Part shown: positions 23,510-32,295 of the stretch, piece by piece
Position numbering within the stretch: position 1 is the first letter of the stretch
How the letters are laid out: every line of letters starts with the position of its first letter
Source of the DNA: Candidatus Eisenbacteria bacterium
Lineage (GTDB): Bacteria; Desulfobacterota; Binatia; DP-6
DNA: 34,808 nucleotides
Assembly: GCA_035577985.1 (NCBI GenBank)
Contig: DATJZY010000050.1
Span: 1-34,808 of the forward strand
Reading direction: 5' to 3'
The notes under the pieces: generated by a model
What the model was told of the DNA's origin: nothing
Databases searched by the model: none
What the model saw: the letters and a program-made list of their open reading frames with translations, nothing else
Position numbers and translations under genes: made by a program

Positions 23510-24508
23510 TCAGAGCAATGCGTCGGCGAGGATCCGGACCGCCGCCGCGTCGCGGCTTCCCACCAGCATCGTCGTGACGGGGCTCTTCTTCCACGCCTGG
23601 GCGCGATCCTTGATGCGAGCGGCCGAGCCGCACAGGGAGATCTCGTCGGCGAACCGGTCGGGCACGGCGGCCGCCGCCTCCGCGCGCTTGCCCTCGAGGA
23701 AGAGCCGCTGCACCTCGTCGGCCTCGCGTTCGAAGCCGAAGCGTTTCACCAGGTTCAGGTGGAAGTTCTTCCCCTTGGCGCCCATGCCGCCGATGTAGAA
23801 GGCGAGCATGTACTTCACGGGCTGGAGCGCCGCCTCGAGATCGTCGTTCACCGACACGGTCACCGGGCATGCGACCTCGAAGCCGGGGCGCATGTCCCTG
23901 AGCGACTCCGCGTACACCTCGGGCCGGTAGGGCGAGTAGTACAGCGGCAGCCATCCGTCGGCGATCTCGAGCACCATCGCGATGTTCTTCGGGCCCTCGG
24001 CGCCGATGTAGATCGGGATGTGCGTGCGCAGCGGCGCGTTGATGAGCTTGAGCGGCTTGCCGAGCCCGGAGCCCCCGCGCAGCGGCAGCTGGTACTGCTT
24101 GCCCTCGAACACGACCGGGCCCTCGCGTCGGATCATCTGGCGCAAGAGCGCCACGTACTCGCGCGTGCGCTCCATCGGGCGCGGGAAGGCCTGTCCGTAC
24201 CATCCTTCGACGACCTGCGGGCCCGACACGCCGAGACCGAGGATCAGCCGTCCCTTGGAGAGGTGGTCGATCGTCATCGCCGTCATGGCGACGCAGGCGG
24301 GCGTGCGTGCCGAGATCTGGATGATGCCGGTCGCGAGCTTGATCTTCGTCGTGCGCGCACCCATCCACGAGAGGTACGACACGGCGTCGGAGCCGTAGGC
24401 TTCGGCGGTCCAGACGGAGTCGTAGCCGAGGCGCTCGGCTTCGAGGACGAGGTCGATGGGATCCTCGGGGCCGAACATCCAGTAGCCGAGCATGAGGCCG
24501 AGCTTCAT
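23510..24508 (-). CDS. LLM-class F420-dependent oxidoreductase (second copy)
   Basis: A 332-residue luciferase-like TIM-barrel protein. MKLGLMLGYWMFGPEDPIDLVLEAERLGYDSVWTAEAYGSDAVSYLSWMGARTTKIKLATGIIQISARTP is the classic start of the F420-dependent subgroup, with the N-terminal GLxLGYW strand and the TAExYGSDA loop, followed by MTIDHLSKGRLILGLGVSGPQVVEGWYG. It lacks the EHH motif of the first LLM protein, so the two are different subfamilies. F420-type enzymes reduce, dehydrogenate or desaturate a wide range of substrates. I chose ATG 24508 because it begins the first strand; the longer frame to 24610 would add a Pro-rich leader and overlap the upstream gene. It lies 98 bp downstream of the giant secreted protein, separated by a strong hairpin. 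Confidence 0.92.
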   Translation of the reverse strand: MKLGLMLGYWMFGPEDPIDLVLEAERLGYDSVWTAEAYGSDAVSYLSWMGARTTKIKLATGIIQISARTPACVAMTAMTIDHLSKGRLILGLGVSGPQVVEGWYGQAFPRPMERTREYVALLRQMIRREGPVVFEGKQYQLPLRGGSGLGKPLKLINAPLRTHIPIYIGAEGPKNIAMVLEIADGWLPLYYSPYRPEVYAESLRDMRPGFEVACPVTVSVNDDLEAALQPVKYMLAFYIGGMGAKGKNFHLNLVKRFGFEREADEVQRLFLEGKRAEAAAAVPDRFADEISLCGSAARIKDRAQAWKKSPVTTMLVGSRDAAAVRILADALL

Positions 24509-24553
24509 GACCGGCAGGCCATAGCGCGCGGGCTGTGGGGAATCCACCGGCGG

Positions 24554-24596
24554 CACGGCGTCCACGCGGGGTGGTGGTCTACGCGTGGACGCCGTG
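24554..24596 (-). terminator. Strong hairpin after the giant secreted-protein gene
   Basis: A perfect 15-bp inverted repeat (CACGGCGTCCACGCG at 24554-24568, its complement at 24582-24596) with a 13-base loop begins 10 bp after the stop at 24607. It ends 45 bp before the second LLM start. A terminator for the giant gene is the simplest reading, although no T run follows; as an operator or attenuator for the LLM gene it would also be well placed. It is the longest perfect inverted repeat I found in the window. Confidence 0.6.
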
Positions 24597-24606
24597 TCGC
24601 CGCCGC

Positions 24607-27600
24607 TCACATCTGCGAGCGGATCGTCCCGGGGAGGCTGATGGCGGCGGGTCCCGGGAGATCGGCGGACCCGTCGACCAGCAGATTGCCGCTCGCCGGA
24701 ACGCAGAAGGTCGATGCGAGCGTCGCGGGTTGCGGGGTCACGGCCGAGAGTGCGGCGTTCGGCGCGGCGCCGGTCTCGGTGATGGACCTACAACTCGCCG
24801 CGCCGAAGCAACCGGCGGACGTCTGACCCGGGCAGAAGAGGCCGAGCGGATTCGACTTGCTCGCCGTCCCCGTCGTCACGGGCGAGAGGTTCGCGAGCAG
24901 CGAGCCCAGATCGAAGCTGCCGTCGCTGCCGCCGGGCTGGCAGTCCTTCGAGAGGCCGTGCGAGTTCATCGTGGTGCACCCGAGCCCGGCGCGCGCGCCG
25001 CGGTCGCAGGTGCCGCTGCCCGGAGCGCCCGGCGTGCCGGTCGCCGAGCAGCGCGGGCACGGCTGCGTCGAGTTGCCGGTGACGAAGAGATGCAAGTCGA
25101 GCGCGACGTTGGCCGTGGTGGCGCCGGTCACCAGGTTCACGGTTCCGCTCGACGGGCTCGCGAAGGTGCTGACGCCGCACACCGAGAGGCCACCGTTCGG
25201 CACCGGCACCGGAGGACCGAAGAAACACCCCGTGGTCGTACAGTCGAAGCCCGGCCCGGCGGACGTGGTCGCGCTCAACGGACACGCCGTGAGCAGCGAC
25301 AGGACGCAGCCGAGGTCGGAGGCGTTGAGCGCGAAGTGATTGACGGCGCCGTCCGGGAGCGTCGACGGCGGCAGTGTCGATGCTCCACCTCCCAGCGCGA
25401 GATCGCCGCAGGCGAGGTTCTGCACGATCGTGCCCGCGCCGTTGCGCGTCGATCCGCAGGTCCCCCCGCCGCCGGTGCTCGAGAACTCGACGGTCAACGG
25501 GAGGAGCGGCGGAAGGAGCGTCGTCGTGCTGGTGCTGGTGGTCGTGGGCGTGCTGGTCGTCGACGCACCCGTCGTGCTGGTGGTGGTGGGTGGCGCGAGC
25601 GTCGTCGTGGTCGTCGTGACGCCGACGTCGGAGAGCGTGACCGTGCCCGAGAGACTCGCCGCGCCCGGACCCGGGAGGCTGGCCGCGCCGTCGATGAGGA
25701 GATTCCCCGTGGCCGGGATGCAGAACGCCGACGCGAGCGCGACCGGCTGCGGGGTGTCCGGCACGAGCGCGCCCGCCGGAGTTCCGGTCTGCGAGAACGA
25801 TCGACACGCGGTGCTGCCGAAACAGCCCTCGCCGCCACCCGCGGTCTGTCCCGGACAGAAGAGCCCTGCGAGATCCGAGTCGCTCGCCGTGCCGGTCACG
25901 ACCGGCGTCAGGTCGACCGAGATCGATCCGAGGTCGCTGCCGGTCGGCGGGCAATCGGACGAGAGCCCCTGCGAGTTCGTGCTGACGCAGGCGCCGCCGG
26001 AATTGGTTCCGCCGTTGCACGTCCCGACGCCCGGGTTGCTCGGCGATCCGGTCGCGGAGCACAGCGGGCACGGTTGCGCCTCGTTCCCGGTGACGAATAC
26101 GTGCGAGTCGAGCGGAACCCCGAGCGACAAGACGCCCGTCGCGGTGTTCACCGTGCCGCTCCCCGGAGCGGCGAGCGTGTTCACGATGCACGTCGAGAGA
26201 CCCGCGTTCGGGATCGGGAGCGGCGGACCGAAGTTGCAGCCGGTGCCGGTGCAGTCGATCACGCCGGCCGGAGCGTTCGTCGGCGCGAGCGTGCAATCAC
26301 TGCCCGCGCAGCTCGTGACGACGTAGCGGCTGGTCGCACCGTCGGGGACGGGACCCTCCGGAACGCTCGAGCCCCCTCCACCGAGATTGAGCGTGCCGCA
26401 TCCGAGGTTCTGGATCAGCCCCGAGGTCCCGTCCCGCGACGTGCCGCACACGCCGGCTCCCGGCGTGGTAGTGAAGTCGAGGACCGTCGTTCCGGCCGGC
26501 AGGGTCGTCGTCGTGCTCGTGCTGGTGGTCGTGGGCGTCGCCGCCGTCGACGTCGACGTGCTGGTCGTGGTGGGCACCGCGGTTGTGCTGGTGCTCGTCG
26601 TCGTCGAGCCCGACGGCATCGTCGAGGTCGTGGTGCTCGCCTGCAGGAGCAGCACGGTGCCCGGGAGCGTGATCGCTCCGGGACCCGGTAGCGACGCCGC
26701 GCCGTCGATCAGCAGGTTGCCGGTGGCGGGCACGCAGAAGGTCGACGCGAGCGTCGCGGTCGCCGCGACGTTGGGCGTGATGGGTCCGGACGGCACGCCC
26801 GTCTCACGGATCAGGCGACAGGAGCTGCTGTTCGGATTCGTGAAGCATCCTGCGCTCGCCTGCGAGGGACAGAACAGTCCCGTGGACGACGACAGCTCTC
26901 GCGTGCTGGTCGCGAGCGGCGTCAGATTGACCCCTATCTGTCCGACGAAGACGGCGCACACGCCGCCGCCGGGACATTGGCTGCTCGACGTGCAAGCGCC
27001 GTTGTTGTTGGTCCCCTTGTAGCAGCGGTTTCCCGCCGGGCCCGACGCCGGTAGCGGACAGTCGCGCGAGAGACCCTGGGAGTTCGTGCTGACGCAGGGG
27101 CTTCCTTGGTTGGGGCTGCCTTCGCAGACGCCCGTGCACGGGCTGCCGGGCGTTCCGGCGCAGGCCGGGCCCGAGACCGATCCGCTCCGGCAGATGGGAC
27201 ACGGCTGCGCGCTGACTCCGGTCACGACGGTGTTCGAGTCGAGCGACACGTTGGTGCTCGCGGCGCCGGTTGCCGTGTCGAGCGTACCGGTCGCGGGCGC
27301 CGCGAACGTGTTCTGCACGCAGGTCGACAGCGATCCGTTGACGATCGGCAGCGGCGCCCCGAACTTGCAGCCGGCATCCGTGCAGTCGAAGCTCGGGCCG
27401 GACGCCGTGGTCGCCCCGAGCGTGCAGGTCGTGCCGACGCAGTCGGCGGTGAAACGGCTGGTCGATCCGTCGGGCGTCGGCCCCTCCGGAACGGTCGAGC
27501 CACCGGCGCCGAGGCTGAGGCCGCCGCAGGTGAGGTTCTTCAGCACCGCGGTGCCCGCCGTGTCGCTGTACGTGTGCCCGCATACGCCGCCCGCCGGACG

Positions 27601-28665
27601 GGTCGTGAAGTCGAGGAAGCTCGCGCCCGGCGGCAGGGTCGTGGTGGTCGTCGATCCCGGCGGCTGCGTCGTCGACGTGCTGGTCGTCGACGCCGGCGGC
27701 TGCGTCGTGCTGGTGGTCGTGGTCGTCGGACCGCCGCGGCACTCGGCCGGATACGGGTCGAGCGCGTGCACGCCCAGCGAGTCGACGCAGTCGACGTCGA
27801 ATTCGGTCACGCACGCCACGCAGTCGACGAGCGCCGAGAGGTCTCCGATCGGTCCGCCGCACGCACTGCCGCCGGGCACGGTCACGGACGGACACGAGGC
27901 CGCGAAGCCGATCTGCGCCGGCGTCAGGTCGTCGCTGCCGCCGCACGCCGCGTCCGCACCGCCGCACGCGTTGCAGAGGCTCGAGCGTGCGCGCGCCTCC
28001 GCGCGCTGGATGAGGAGCGCCGCGCGGCCGTCGCCGGGGCTCGGGCAGTCGTTCGCGTGCTGGCCCTTGAAGCGGCCCTGCCAGCAGCGCGCGAGCGTCT
28101 TCGACTTCGCCTTGAGGAACTTCGACGCGTAGCGACCGATGGCGCGCTGGCAGCGGTTCACCGCCGAGGCGCTGCCGAACTGCCCGCTCGCGAGGCCGCC
28201 GTAGTAGAGCGCGATCGACTGATCGACGGCTGCGTCGCCGACGCACGCGACGCAGGTGCCGACGTCGCCGCAGCTCGCGATGGAACCGCTGCAGCTTCCC
28301 GCCGGAAAACCGGGACAGGTGGGATCGCTCCCCCATCCGATCGACGCCAGCGGGAGGTCGTCGCCCGTGCCGCAGGCGCCGTCGGCGCCGCCGCACGAGG
28401 CCGTGATCTTGGCGAGGAGCCGATCGCGGGCCCGGGCGACGAGCGTGGCGGTCTGCGTCTCGTTCGCGCAGACCTGGGATGCCGGCAGCCTTCCGCTGAC
28501 CTTCCCGTCCTCGCACTTCTGCAGGAGCTTGCTGCGCGTCTGGACGTATTTCGCATAGGCCTTCGACGTGTCCGCCTGACACCTGGCCGCGCTCTGCGCG
28601 TGCCCGGTCGCGGCGAGCGCGAGGACGGCCATCACCGGCGCAACGGCCTTGGCAAGCATCCGCAT
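24607..28665 (-). CDS. Giant secreted protein with three tandem Cys modules
   Basis: From ATG 28665 the product has 1352 residues (a second ATG two codons in, at 28659, is also possible). A signal peptide (1-23, ends GHA) is followed by two N-terminal Cys-rich modules with the pattern CQ...AKY...(R/S)K.L.(K/R)C ... D...CG, at about 28-165 and 166-310. A Thr/Ser/Pro linker leads to three copies of a roughly 290-325-residue module: DFTTxPGxGVCG, NLxCGxLxLGxGGS, PEGPxPDGxTSR, FDCTxxGCxFGxPLP, QPCPxC, STNSQGLSxDCP, GLFCPGQ, FCVPATGNLLIDG, PGPGA. Thr/Ser linkers separate them. I know no name or function for the module; an extracellular, disulfide-stabilised surface protein is likely. No catalytic motif is evident. 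It is divergent from a NarL-type regulator across a 142-bp gap. Confidence 0.87.
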   Translation of the reverse strand: MRMLAKAVAPVMAVLALAATGHAQSAARCQADTSKAYAKYVQTRSKLLQKCEDGKVSGRLPASQVCANETQTATLVARARDRLLAKITASCGGADGACGTGDDLPLASIGWGSDPTCPGFPAGSCSGSIASCGDVGTCVACVGDAAVDQSIALYYGGLASGQFGSASAVNRCQRAIGRYASKFLKAKSKTLARCWQGRFKGQHANDCPSPGDGRAALLIQRAEARARSSLCNACGGADAACGGSDDLTPAQIGFAASCPSVTVPGGSACGGPIGDLSALVDCVACVTEFDVDCVDSLGVHALDPYPAECRGGPTTTTTSTTQPPASTTSTSTTQPPGSTTTTTLPPGASFLDFTTRPAGGVCGHTYSDTAGTAVLKNLTCGGLSLGAGGSTVPEGPTPDGSTSRFTADCVGTTCTLGATTASGPSFDCTDAGCKFGAPLPIVNGSLSTCVQNTFAAPATGTLDTATGAASTNVSLDSNTVVTGVSAQPCPICRSGSVSGPACAGTPGSPCTGVCEGSPNQGSPCVSTNSQGLSRDCPLPASGPAGNRCYKGTNNNGACTSSSQCPGGGVCAVFVGQIGVNLTPLATSTRELSSSTGLFCPSQASAGCFTNPNSSSCRLIRETGVPSGPITPNVAATATLASTFCVPATGNLLIDGAASLPGPGAITLPGTVLLLQASTTTSTMPSGSTTTSTSTTAVPTTTSTSTSTAATPTTTSTSTTTTLPAGTTVLDFTTTPGAGVCGTSRDGTSGLIQNLGCGTLNLGGGGSSVPEGPVPDGATSRYVVTSCAGSDCTLAPTNAPAGVIDCTGTGCNFGPPLPIPNAGLSTCIVNTLAAPGSGTVNTATGVLSLGVPLDSHVFVTGNEAQPCPLCSATGSPSNPGVGTCNGGTNSGGACVSTNSQGLSSDCPPTGSDLGSISVDLTPVVTGTASDSDLAGLFCPGQTAGGGEGCFGSTACRSFSQTGTPAGALVPDTPQPVALASAFCIPATGNLLIDGAASLPGPGAASLSGTVTLSDVGVTTTTTTLAPPTTTSTTGASTTSTPTTTSTSTTTLLPPLLPLTVEFSSTGGGGTCGSTRNGAGTIVQNLACGDLALGGGASTLPPSTLPDGAVNHFALNASDLGCVLSLLTACPLSATTSAGPGFDCTTTGCFFGPPVPVPNGGLSVCGVSTFASPSSGTVNLVTGATTANVALDLHLFVTGNSTQPCPRCSATGTPGAPGSGTCDRGARAGLGCTTMNSHGLSKDCQPGGSDGSFDLGSLLANLSPVTTGTASKSNPLGLFCPGQTSAGCFGAASCRSITETGAAPNAALSAVTPQPATLASTFCVPASGNLLVDGSADLPGPAAISLPGTIRSQM
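24610..27625 (-). repeat. Three large tandem coding repeats with linkers
   Basis: Module 1 is about 27625-26650, module 2 about 26492-25622, module 3 about 25500-24610. Modules 1 and 2 are most alike; module 1 has an extra Cys-rich insert of about 30 residues (PASGPAGNRCYKGTNNN region) and module 3 carries a different PEGP/PDG segment. Linkers at about 27720-27630, 26640-26500 and 25619-25505 are Thr/Ser-rich. The layout indicates duplication of module plus linker within one gene. Confidence 0.8.
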
Positions 28666-28807
28666 GGCCCTGCTGCTACGTGCCCCGACCGCCGGTCCGG
28701 CATCCCGTATCCAGGTAGGTTCGCCGCCTTTTCTCGGGGGGCATCCCATTCGGACGGGACTAGGTTGCGGGGCGACAATCGACTAAAGGCGTGCGGCAGG
28801 ACGGCGC

Positions 28808-29458
28808 ATGGGACGACTCACGGTAGTGCTCGCGGACGATCACACGCTCGTGCGCCAGGGCGTCCGCCGCATCCTGCAGGCCGACGGCGAGATCGGCGTG
28901 GTGGGCGAGGCGGGCGACGGGCTGGCGGCGGTGGAGCTGGTCCGCCAGCTCCACCCCACGGTGGCGATCGTCGACATCGGCCTGCCGTTGCTCAACGGCA
29001 TCGACGCCGCCGCGCAGATGGCGAAGGTCGATCCTGCCGTCAAGATCGTGATCCTCAGCATGCACGGCGACGTGGCGTATGTGCGCCGCAGCCTCAAGGC
29101 CGGTGCGCACGGCTACGTTCTCAAGGACGCCGACGACCTCGACCTCGTGCGTGCGGTGAAGGCCGTCGCCGGCGGCGGATCGTTCTTCAGCCCGGCCGTG
29201 TCGTCGCTCCTGCGCGAGAGCTTCCTCGCCCCCGAGGCGCCGGCCACCGACGACGCGCTGGCCATCCTGACAGATCGCGAGCGCCAGGTCCTGCAGCTCA
29301 TCGCCGAGGGCCGGTCCAGCAAGGAGATCGCGAGCCTCCTCGACATCTCCATCCACACGGCCGAGAGCCACCGCAAGCGCGTCATGGAGAAGCTCGATCT
29401 CCACAACACGGCCGAGCTGGTGCGCTTCGCGATCCGCAGCCGCATCCTCGAAGCCTGA
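28808..29458 (+). CDS. NarL/FixJ-type response regulator
   Basis: The 216-residue product has an N-terminal receiver (residues 4-120) with the acidic pair Asp10/Asp11 (LADDHTLVRQG), phosphoacceptor Asp56 (AIVDIGLP), Ser84 (VILSMHG) and Lys106 (GYVLKDAD), and a LuxR-type HTH from about 152 (LTDRERQVLQLIAEGRSSKEIASLLDISIHTAESHRKRVMEKL). All phosphorylation residues are present. No partner kinase is in the window, so the signal is unknown. It diverges from the giant secreted-protein gene, whose promoter it may control, and converges on the molybdopterin oxidoreductase with 44 bp between stops. I saw no convincing ribosome site (AGGACGGCGC is the nearest) before ATG 28808. Confidence 0.94.
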   Translation: MGRLTVVLADDHTLVRQGVRRILQADGEIGVVGEAGDGLAAVELVRQLHPTVAIVDIGLPLLNGIDAAAQMAKVDPAVKIVILSMHGDVAYVRRSLKAGAHGYVLKDADDLDLVRAVKAVAGGGSFFSPAVSSLLRESFLAPEAPATDDALAILTDRERQVLQLIAEGRSSKEIASLLDISIHTAESHRKRVMEKLDLHNTAELVRFAIRSRILEA

Positions 29459-29502
29459 GAGATGCGAACGGTCGGCGCGCGCGTTCCCGCGACGACGGTC
29501 CC

Positions 29503-31800
29503 CTAGACGCGCTCGACGCGGACCCGCACGTACCGGTGGTGCGGGATCCCGGTGAACGGATCCCGATCCGCGACGTCCGTCAGCTCGTTCTGGTTCGCGC
29601 CGTTGACGACGCCGTCGGCCGAAACCATGCCGAAGCCGTTCGGCATCCAGACGTGGCCCGTCATGAGCTTCGGGTCGAGCTGCGCCGGCATGGTGAGGCT
29701 GCCGCGATGCGTGGAAACCCGCACCTGGTCGCCGTCGCGGATGCCTAGGGACGTGGCGTCGCCCGGCGAGAGGTTGAGGGCGCAGTGCGGCCCCTTCCCC
29801 TTCCGCCACGCGGGATCGCGCTGCACGGTGTTGGCCGTCCAGCGCGTGCGGAGCCCGGCCGCCATGACGAGGGGGTATGCGGGATCGACCGTGGGCTCGG
29901 TCGCGATCGCACGCCGGATCTCGCCCATCATCGGCTCGGGCGCGAGCCGCAACTTGCGATCGGCGAAGCCGAGGTGGTCCTCGAGGTTCGTCGCCATGCG
30001 CTGGCGCGCGATCTCGACGCCCTCGGGGTGCTCGACGATGCGGCGGAAGATCTCGGTGCCGAGATCGAAGGGCATCTTCCCCTCCCACTCGGGGCCGAGC
30101 GTGCGCACGACGCTTTCGGTGCGGAACATGGCGTTCAAGTGGGCGAGCAGCCACATCGCCGCCAGCGACGGCGACGGCAGGTACGGCCCCAGCGTCCGAT
30201 AGGTCCAGAAGATGAGCTGGTTCTCGCCCTGCGTGGCGGCCGCTTGCGCGGTGCCGAGGAAGGCCATCGCCCCCTCGGGCGTGTGCGCGTGCTTCGCCAG
30301 CTCGTGGAGCTCGGCGGGCGGCTCCCCGAAGAGCCCGATCGCCTCCGCGAGGCGGACGTAGATCTCGGGCTCGGGGAGCGTGTCGGGCATCATCGGCACG
30401 ACCGGCGGCCGCACCTGCACGAAGATCTCCGGCGCGCCGCGCGGGAACGCCGCCGTCTCCCACTTCTCGTACCCGGTCGGCGTGGGGAGGACGTAGTCGG
30501 CGAGCCGCGCCGTCTCGGTCATCGCGGGGTCGATGACGACGAGGAGATCCAGCTTCTCGCGCGCCGCGCGCCAGCGCTGCGCGTCCGAGTACGAGAGGAG
30601 CGGGTTCGACCCCTCGACGACGACCGCGCGGATGCGCTCGGGGTGATCGACCAGGATTTCCTCGGGCACGAGCGAAGGCGAGAACATGCCGGCGTTGCCG
30701 AGCGCGCGGATGGCGGGAATGCCCGACACGAGTGCCCGTTCGGGATCGCGGACCAGGCTCGGGTCGACGACGGGCGGCAGGAACGACTCGAGGAACACGC
30801 AGCCGCCGGTCCGCCCGAGGTTGTTCGTGAGCACGAGCAGCGCGCGGATCAGGTAGGAGATGAGGGTCGAGAACGGGGTCTGCTCGACGCCGAGATCGAA
30901 GAAGATGGCCGCCGACTCGGCCTGGGCGAAGCCGCGCGCCGTCTCGAGGACGGCGTCGACGTCGAGGCCGCAGCGCGCCGCCATCCGCGCCACGTCGACG
31001 GCCGCGAGCTCGGCGCGCAGCGCGTCCAGCCCGATCGTGCTCCCGTCGACGAACGCCTCGTCGTCGAGCCCCTCGCGCACGATGACCGCCGCCATCGCCA
31101 GCAGGAGATAGGCATCGGTGCCGGGGCGAGCGCGCAGGTGCCGCGTCGCGCCGCGCGTCGTCTCGGTCTCGCGCGGATCGACGACCACGACCGTGCGCGT
31201 CTTGTCGTCGGCGAGCGTTTTGAAGGTGTCGGTCGCGTTGTGGCCGCGGTTCGAGATCTTCGGATTCGTGCCGAGGACGAGCAAGAAGCGCGCATGGTCC
31301 ACGTCGGCGTGCAGGAACGCCGTCGGCGACGCGTCGAACATCCACTGGTCGAGCAGGTTGTGCTGCGTCTTCTCCTGGGCGAACGCGTTGAACCAGCGCC
31401 GCGAGCCGATGCCGCGCAGGAAGCCGAGGGCGTAGGGCGCGTCCATGTGGTTGCCCTGCCCGCCCACGCCGACGAGCGCGATCGACCGGGGTGTGTGCCG
31501 GCGGCGGATCTCGGCCAGCTTGGCGCCGACCTCGCGGACCGCCGTGTCCCAGTCGATCTGCTCGAACGTGCCGTCGGGACGGCGGCGCATCGGGTGGCGC
31601 ATGCGGTCGCCGTGCTCGACGTAATGGGCGATGCTGAACGCCTTGTTGCACACGTAGCCGTGGGTGATGGGGTTCGTCTCGTCGCCGCGCACGGCGACGA
31701 TGCGGCCGTCCTTCACGTCGACGCGAATCCCGCAGTTGTGGCTGCAGAGTACGCACACCGTCGGAAGATTCGTCCCCGTTGCCGCTGCCGTCGTCGTCAT
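29503..31800 (-). CDS. Molybdopterin oxidoreductase (DMSO-reductase family)
   Basis: A 765-residue catalytic subunit with an N-terminal [4Fe-4S] motif Cys16, Cys19, Cys23 and Cys51 (CVLCSHNC ... GYVC), then the bis-MGD domains: GTNPKISNRG, VVVDPRETET, FLESFLPPV, VVEGSNPLLSY and the C-terminal LNLSPGDATSLGIRDGDQVRVSTHRG and VWMPNGFGM barrel. No Tat signal is visible, so it is probably cytoplasmic. At the position where a Cys, SeCys or Ser molybdenum ligand is usual, the text reads FNAFAQEKTQHNLL with none of these. The substrate is unknown; relatives include acetylene hydratase-like and assorted dehydrogenases. AGGAGG precedes ATG 31800, which overlaps the HxlR stop (ATGA), so it is translated together with its likely regulator. 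No small electron-transfer subunit is adjacent. Confidence 0.93.
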   Translation of the reverse strand: MTTTAAATGTNLPTVCVLCSHNCGIRVDVKDGRIVAVRGDETNPITHGYVCNKAFSIAHYVEHGDRMRHPMRRRPDGTFEQIDWDTAVREVGAKLAEIRRRHTPRSIALVGVGGQGNHMDAPYALGFLRGIGSRRWFNAFAQEKTQHNLLDQWMFDASPTAFLHADVDHARFLLVLGTNPKISNRGHNATDTFKTLADDKTRTVVVVDPRETETTRGATRHLRARPGTDAYLLLAMAAVIVREGLDDEAFVDGSTIGLDALRAELAAVDVARMAARCGLDVDAVLETARGFAQAESAAIFFDLGVEQTPFSTLISYLIRALLVLTNNLGRTGGCVFLESFLPPVVDPSLVRDPERALVSGIPAIRALGNAGMFSPSLVPEEILVDHPERIRAVVVEGSNPLLSYSDAQRWRAAREKLDLLVVIDPAMTETARLADYVLPTPTGYEKWETAAFPRGAPEIFVQVRPPVVPMMPDTLPEPEIYVRLAEAIGLFGEPPAELHELAKHAHTPEGAMAFLGTAQAAATQGENQLIFWTYRTLGPYLPSPSLAAMWLLAHLNAMFRTESVVRTLGPEWEGKMPFDLGTEIFRRIVEHPEGVEIARQRMATNLEDHLGFADRKLRLAPEPMMGEIRRAIATEPTVDPAYPLVMAAGLRTRWTANTVQRDPAWRKGKGPHCALNLSPGDATSLGIRDGDQVRVSTHRGSLTMPAQLDPKLMTGHVWMPNGFGMVSADGVVNGANQNELTDVADRDPFTGIPHHRYVRVRVERV

Positions 31801-32267
31801 CGAGCCTCCTGTTGCGCGCGGTGGCCGCGTCCCGGGCGCGCCGTCATGTCGCGCGCCGTCACCGGATCTCCGCAGTGCTCGCACGTGAGCCGCAGCGTCG
31901 TCGCACGCCCGCACCGGTCGTGCACGCGCTCGACGGGCGGCCCCTTCCTGCCTGCCATGTGCTTGTCGCCCCACCCGGCGATCGTGACGATGACGCCGTA
32001 GAGGTCGTGACCCTTTTCGGTCAGCCGATACTCGAAGCGCGGCGGCCGATCCTGGTAGCGCTCCCGCCGCAGCACGCCGTGCTTCACGAGCTTCGCGAGC
32101 CGGTCGGCGAGGCGATGCCGCGAGATGCCGAGGCTCGCCTGGAACCCGTCGAACCGCCGCGTCCCCAGGAACAGGTCGCGCAGGACGAGAAGCGTCCAAC
32201 GATCGCCGATCACGGACAGCGTCCGCGCGATCGTGCAGTCGAGCTTGCCGACGTCCCGCCAGCGCAC
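31797..32267 (-). CDS. HxlR-family regulator with C-terminal Cys motif
   Basis: The 156-residue product has a winged-helix HxlR domain (CTIARTLSVIGDRWTLLVLRDLFLGTRRFDGFQASLGISRHRLADRLAKLVKHGVLRRERYQDRPPRFEYRLTEKG) at about 8-104, then an extension with His117-x-Cys119 and Cys129-x2-Cys132 that resembles a small zinc-binding knuckle. Cys11 at the start of the domain is the position used for redox or electrophile sensing in some HxlR proteins, from general knowledge. GTG 32267 is favoured over the upstream in-frame ATG at 32312 because AGGA lies six bases before it; the longer version would also run through the operator candidate. Stop and start overlap (ATGA) with the molybdopterin oxidoreductase, so this is very likely its local regulator. 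Confidence 0.88.
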   Translation of the reverse strand: MRWRDVGKLDCTIARTLSVIGDRWTLLVLRDLFLGTRRFDGFQASLGISRHRLADRLAKLVKHGVLRRERYQDRPPRFEYRLTEKGHDLYGVIVTIAGWGDKHMAGRKGPPVERVHDRCGRATTLRLTCEHCGDPVTARDMTARPGRGHRAQQEAR

Positions 32268-32273
32268 GGGGGA

Positions 32274-32277
32274 TCCT
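32274..32277 (-). promoter_or_regulatory. Ribosome binding site deciding the HxlR GTG start
   Basis: AGGA on the minus strand, six bases before GTG 32267. The alternative ATG at 32312 has no such site, so the shorter protein is preferred. Confidence 0.5.
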
Positions 32278-32280
32278 ATG

Positions 32281-32295
32281 GTTCCAAAATGGAAC
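32281..32295. promoter_or_regulatory. Candidate HxlR operator (GTTCCA-N3-TGGAAC)
   Basis: A perfect 6-bp inverted repeat with a 3-bp A-rich spacer, GTTCCAAAATGGAAC, ends 13 bp upstream of the HxlR GTG start. Such short palindromes near their own promoter are the usual targets of HxlR regulators, so autoregulation of the regulator-enzyme pair is likely. Binding is inferred. Confidence 0.5.

Noticed and set aside
23510..24610. Longer N-terminus for the second LLM protein
   Set aside because: The extra 34 residues are Pro/Arg-rich, cross the 15-bp hairpin and overlap the preceding stop; the family starts at MKLGLMLG.
28760..28807. Promoter for the NarL-type regulator (TTCGGA ... GACAAT)
   Set aside because: The -35 match is poor and the spacer is 19 bp; not strong enough to list.
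29459..29502. Hairpin GAACG ... CGTTC between converging stops
   Set aside because: Arms of five bases with an 11-base loop are expected by chance in this GC-rich DNA.
27106..29748. An 880-codon plus-strand frame
   Set aside because: It is antisense to the giant secreted protein and then runs out of frame through the NarL-type regulator.
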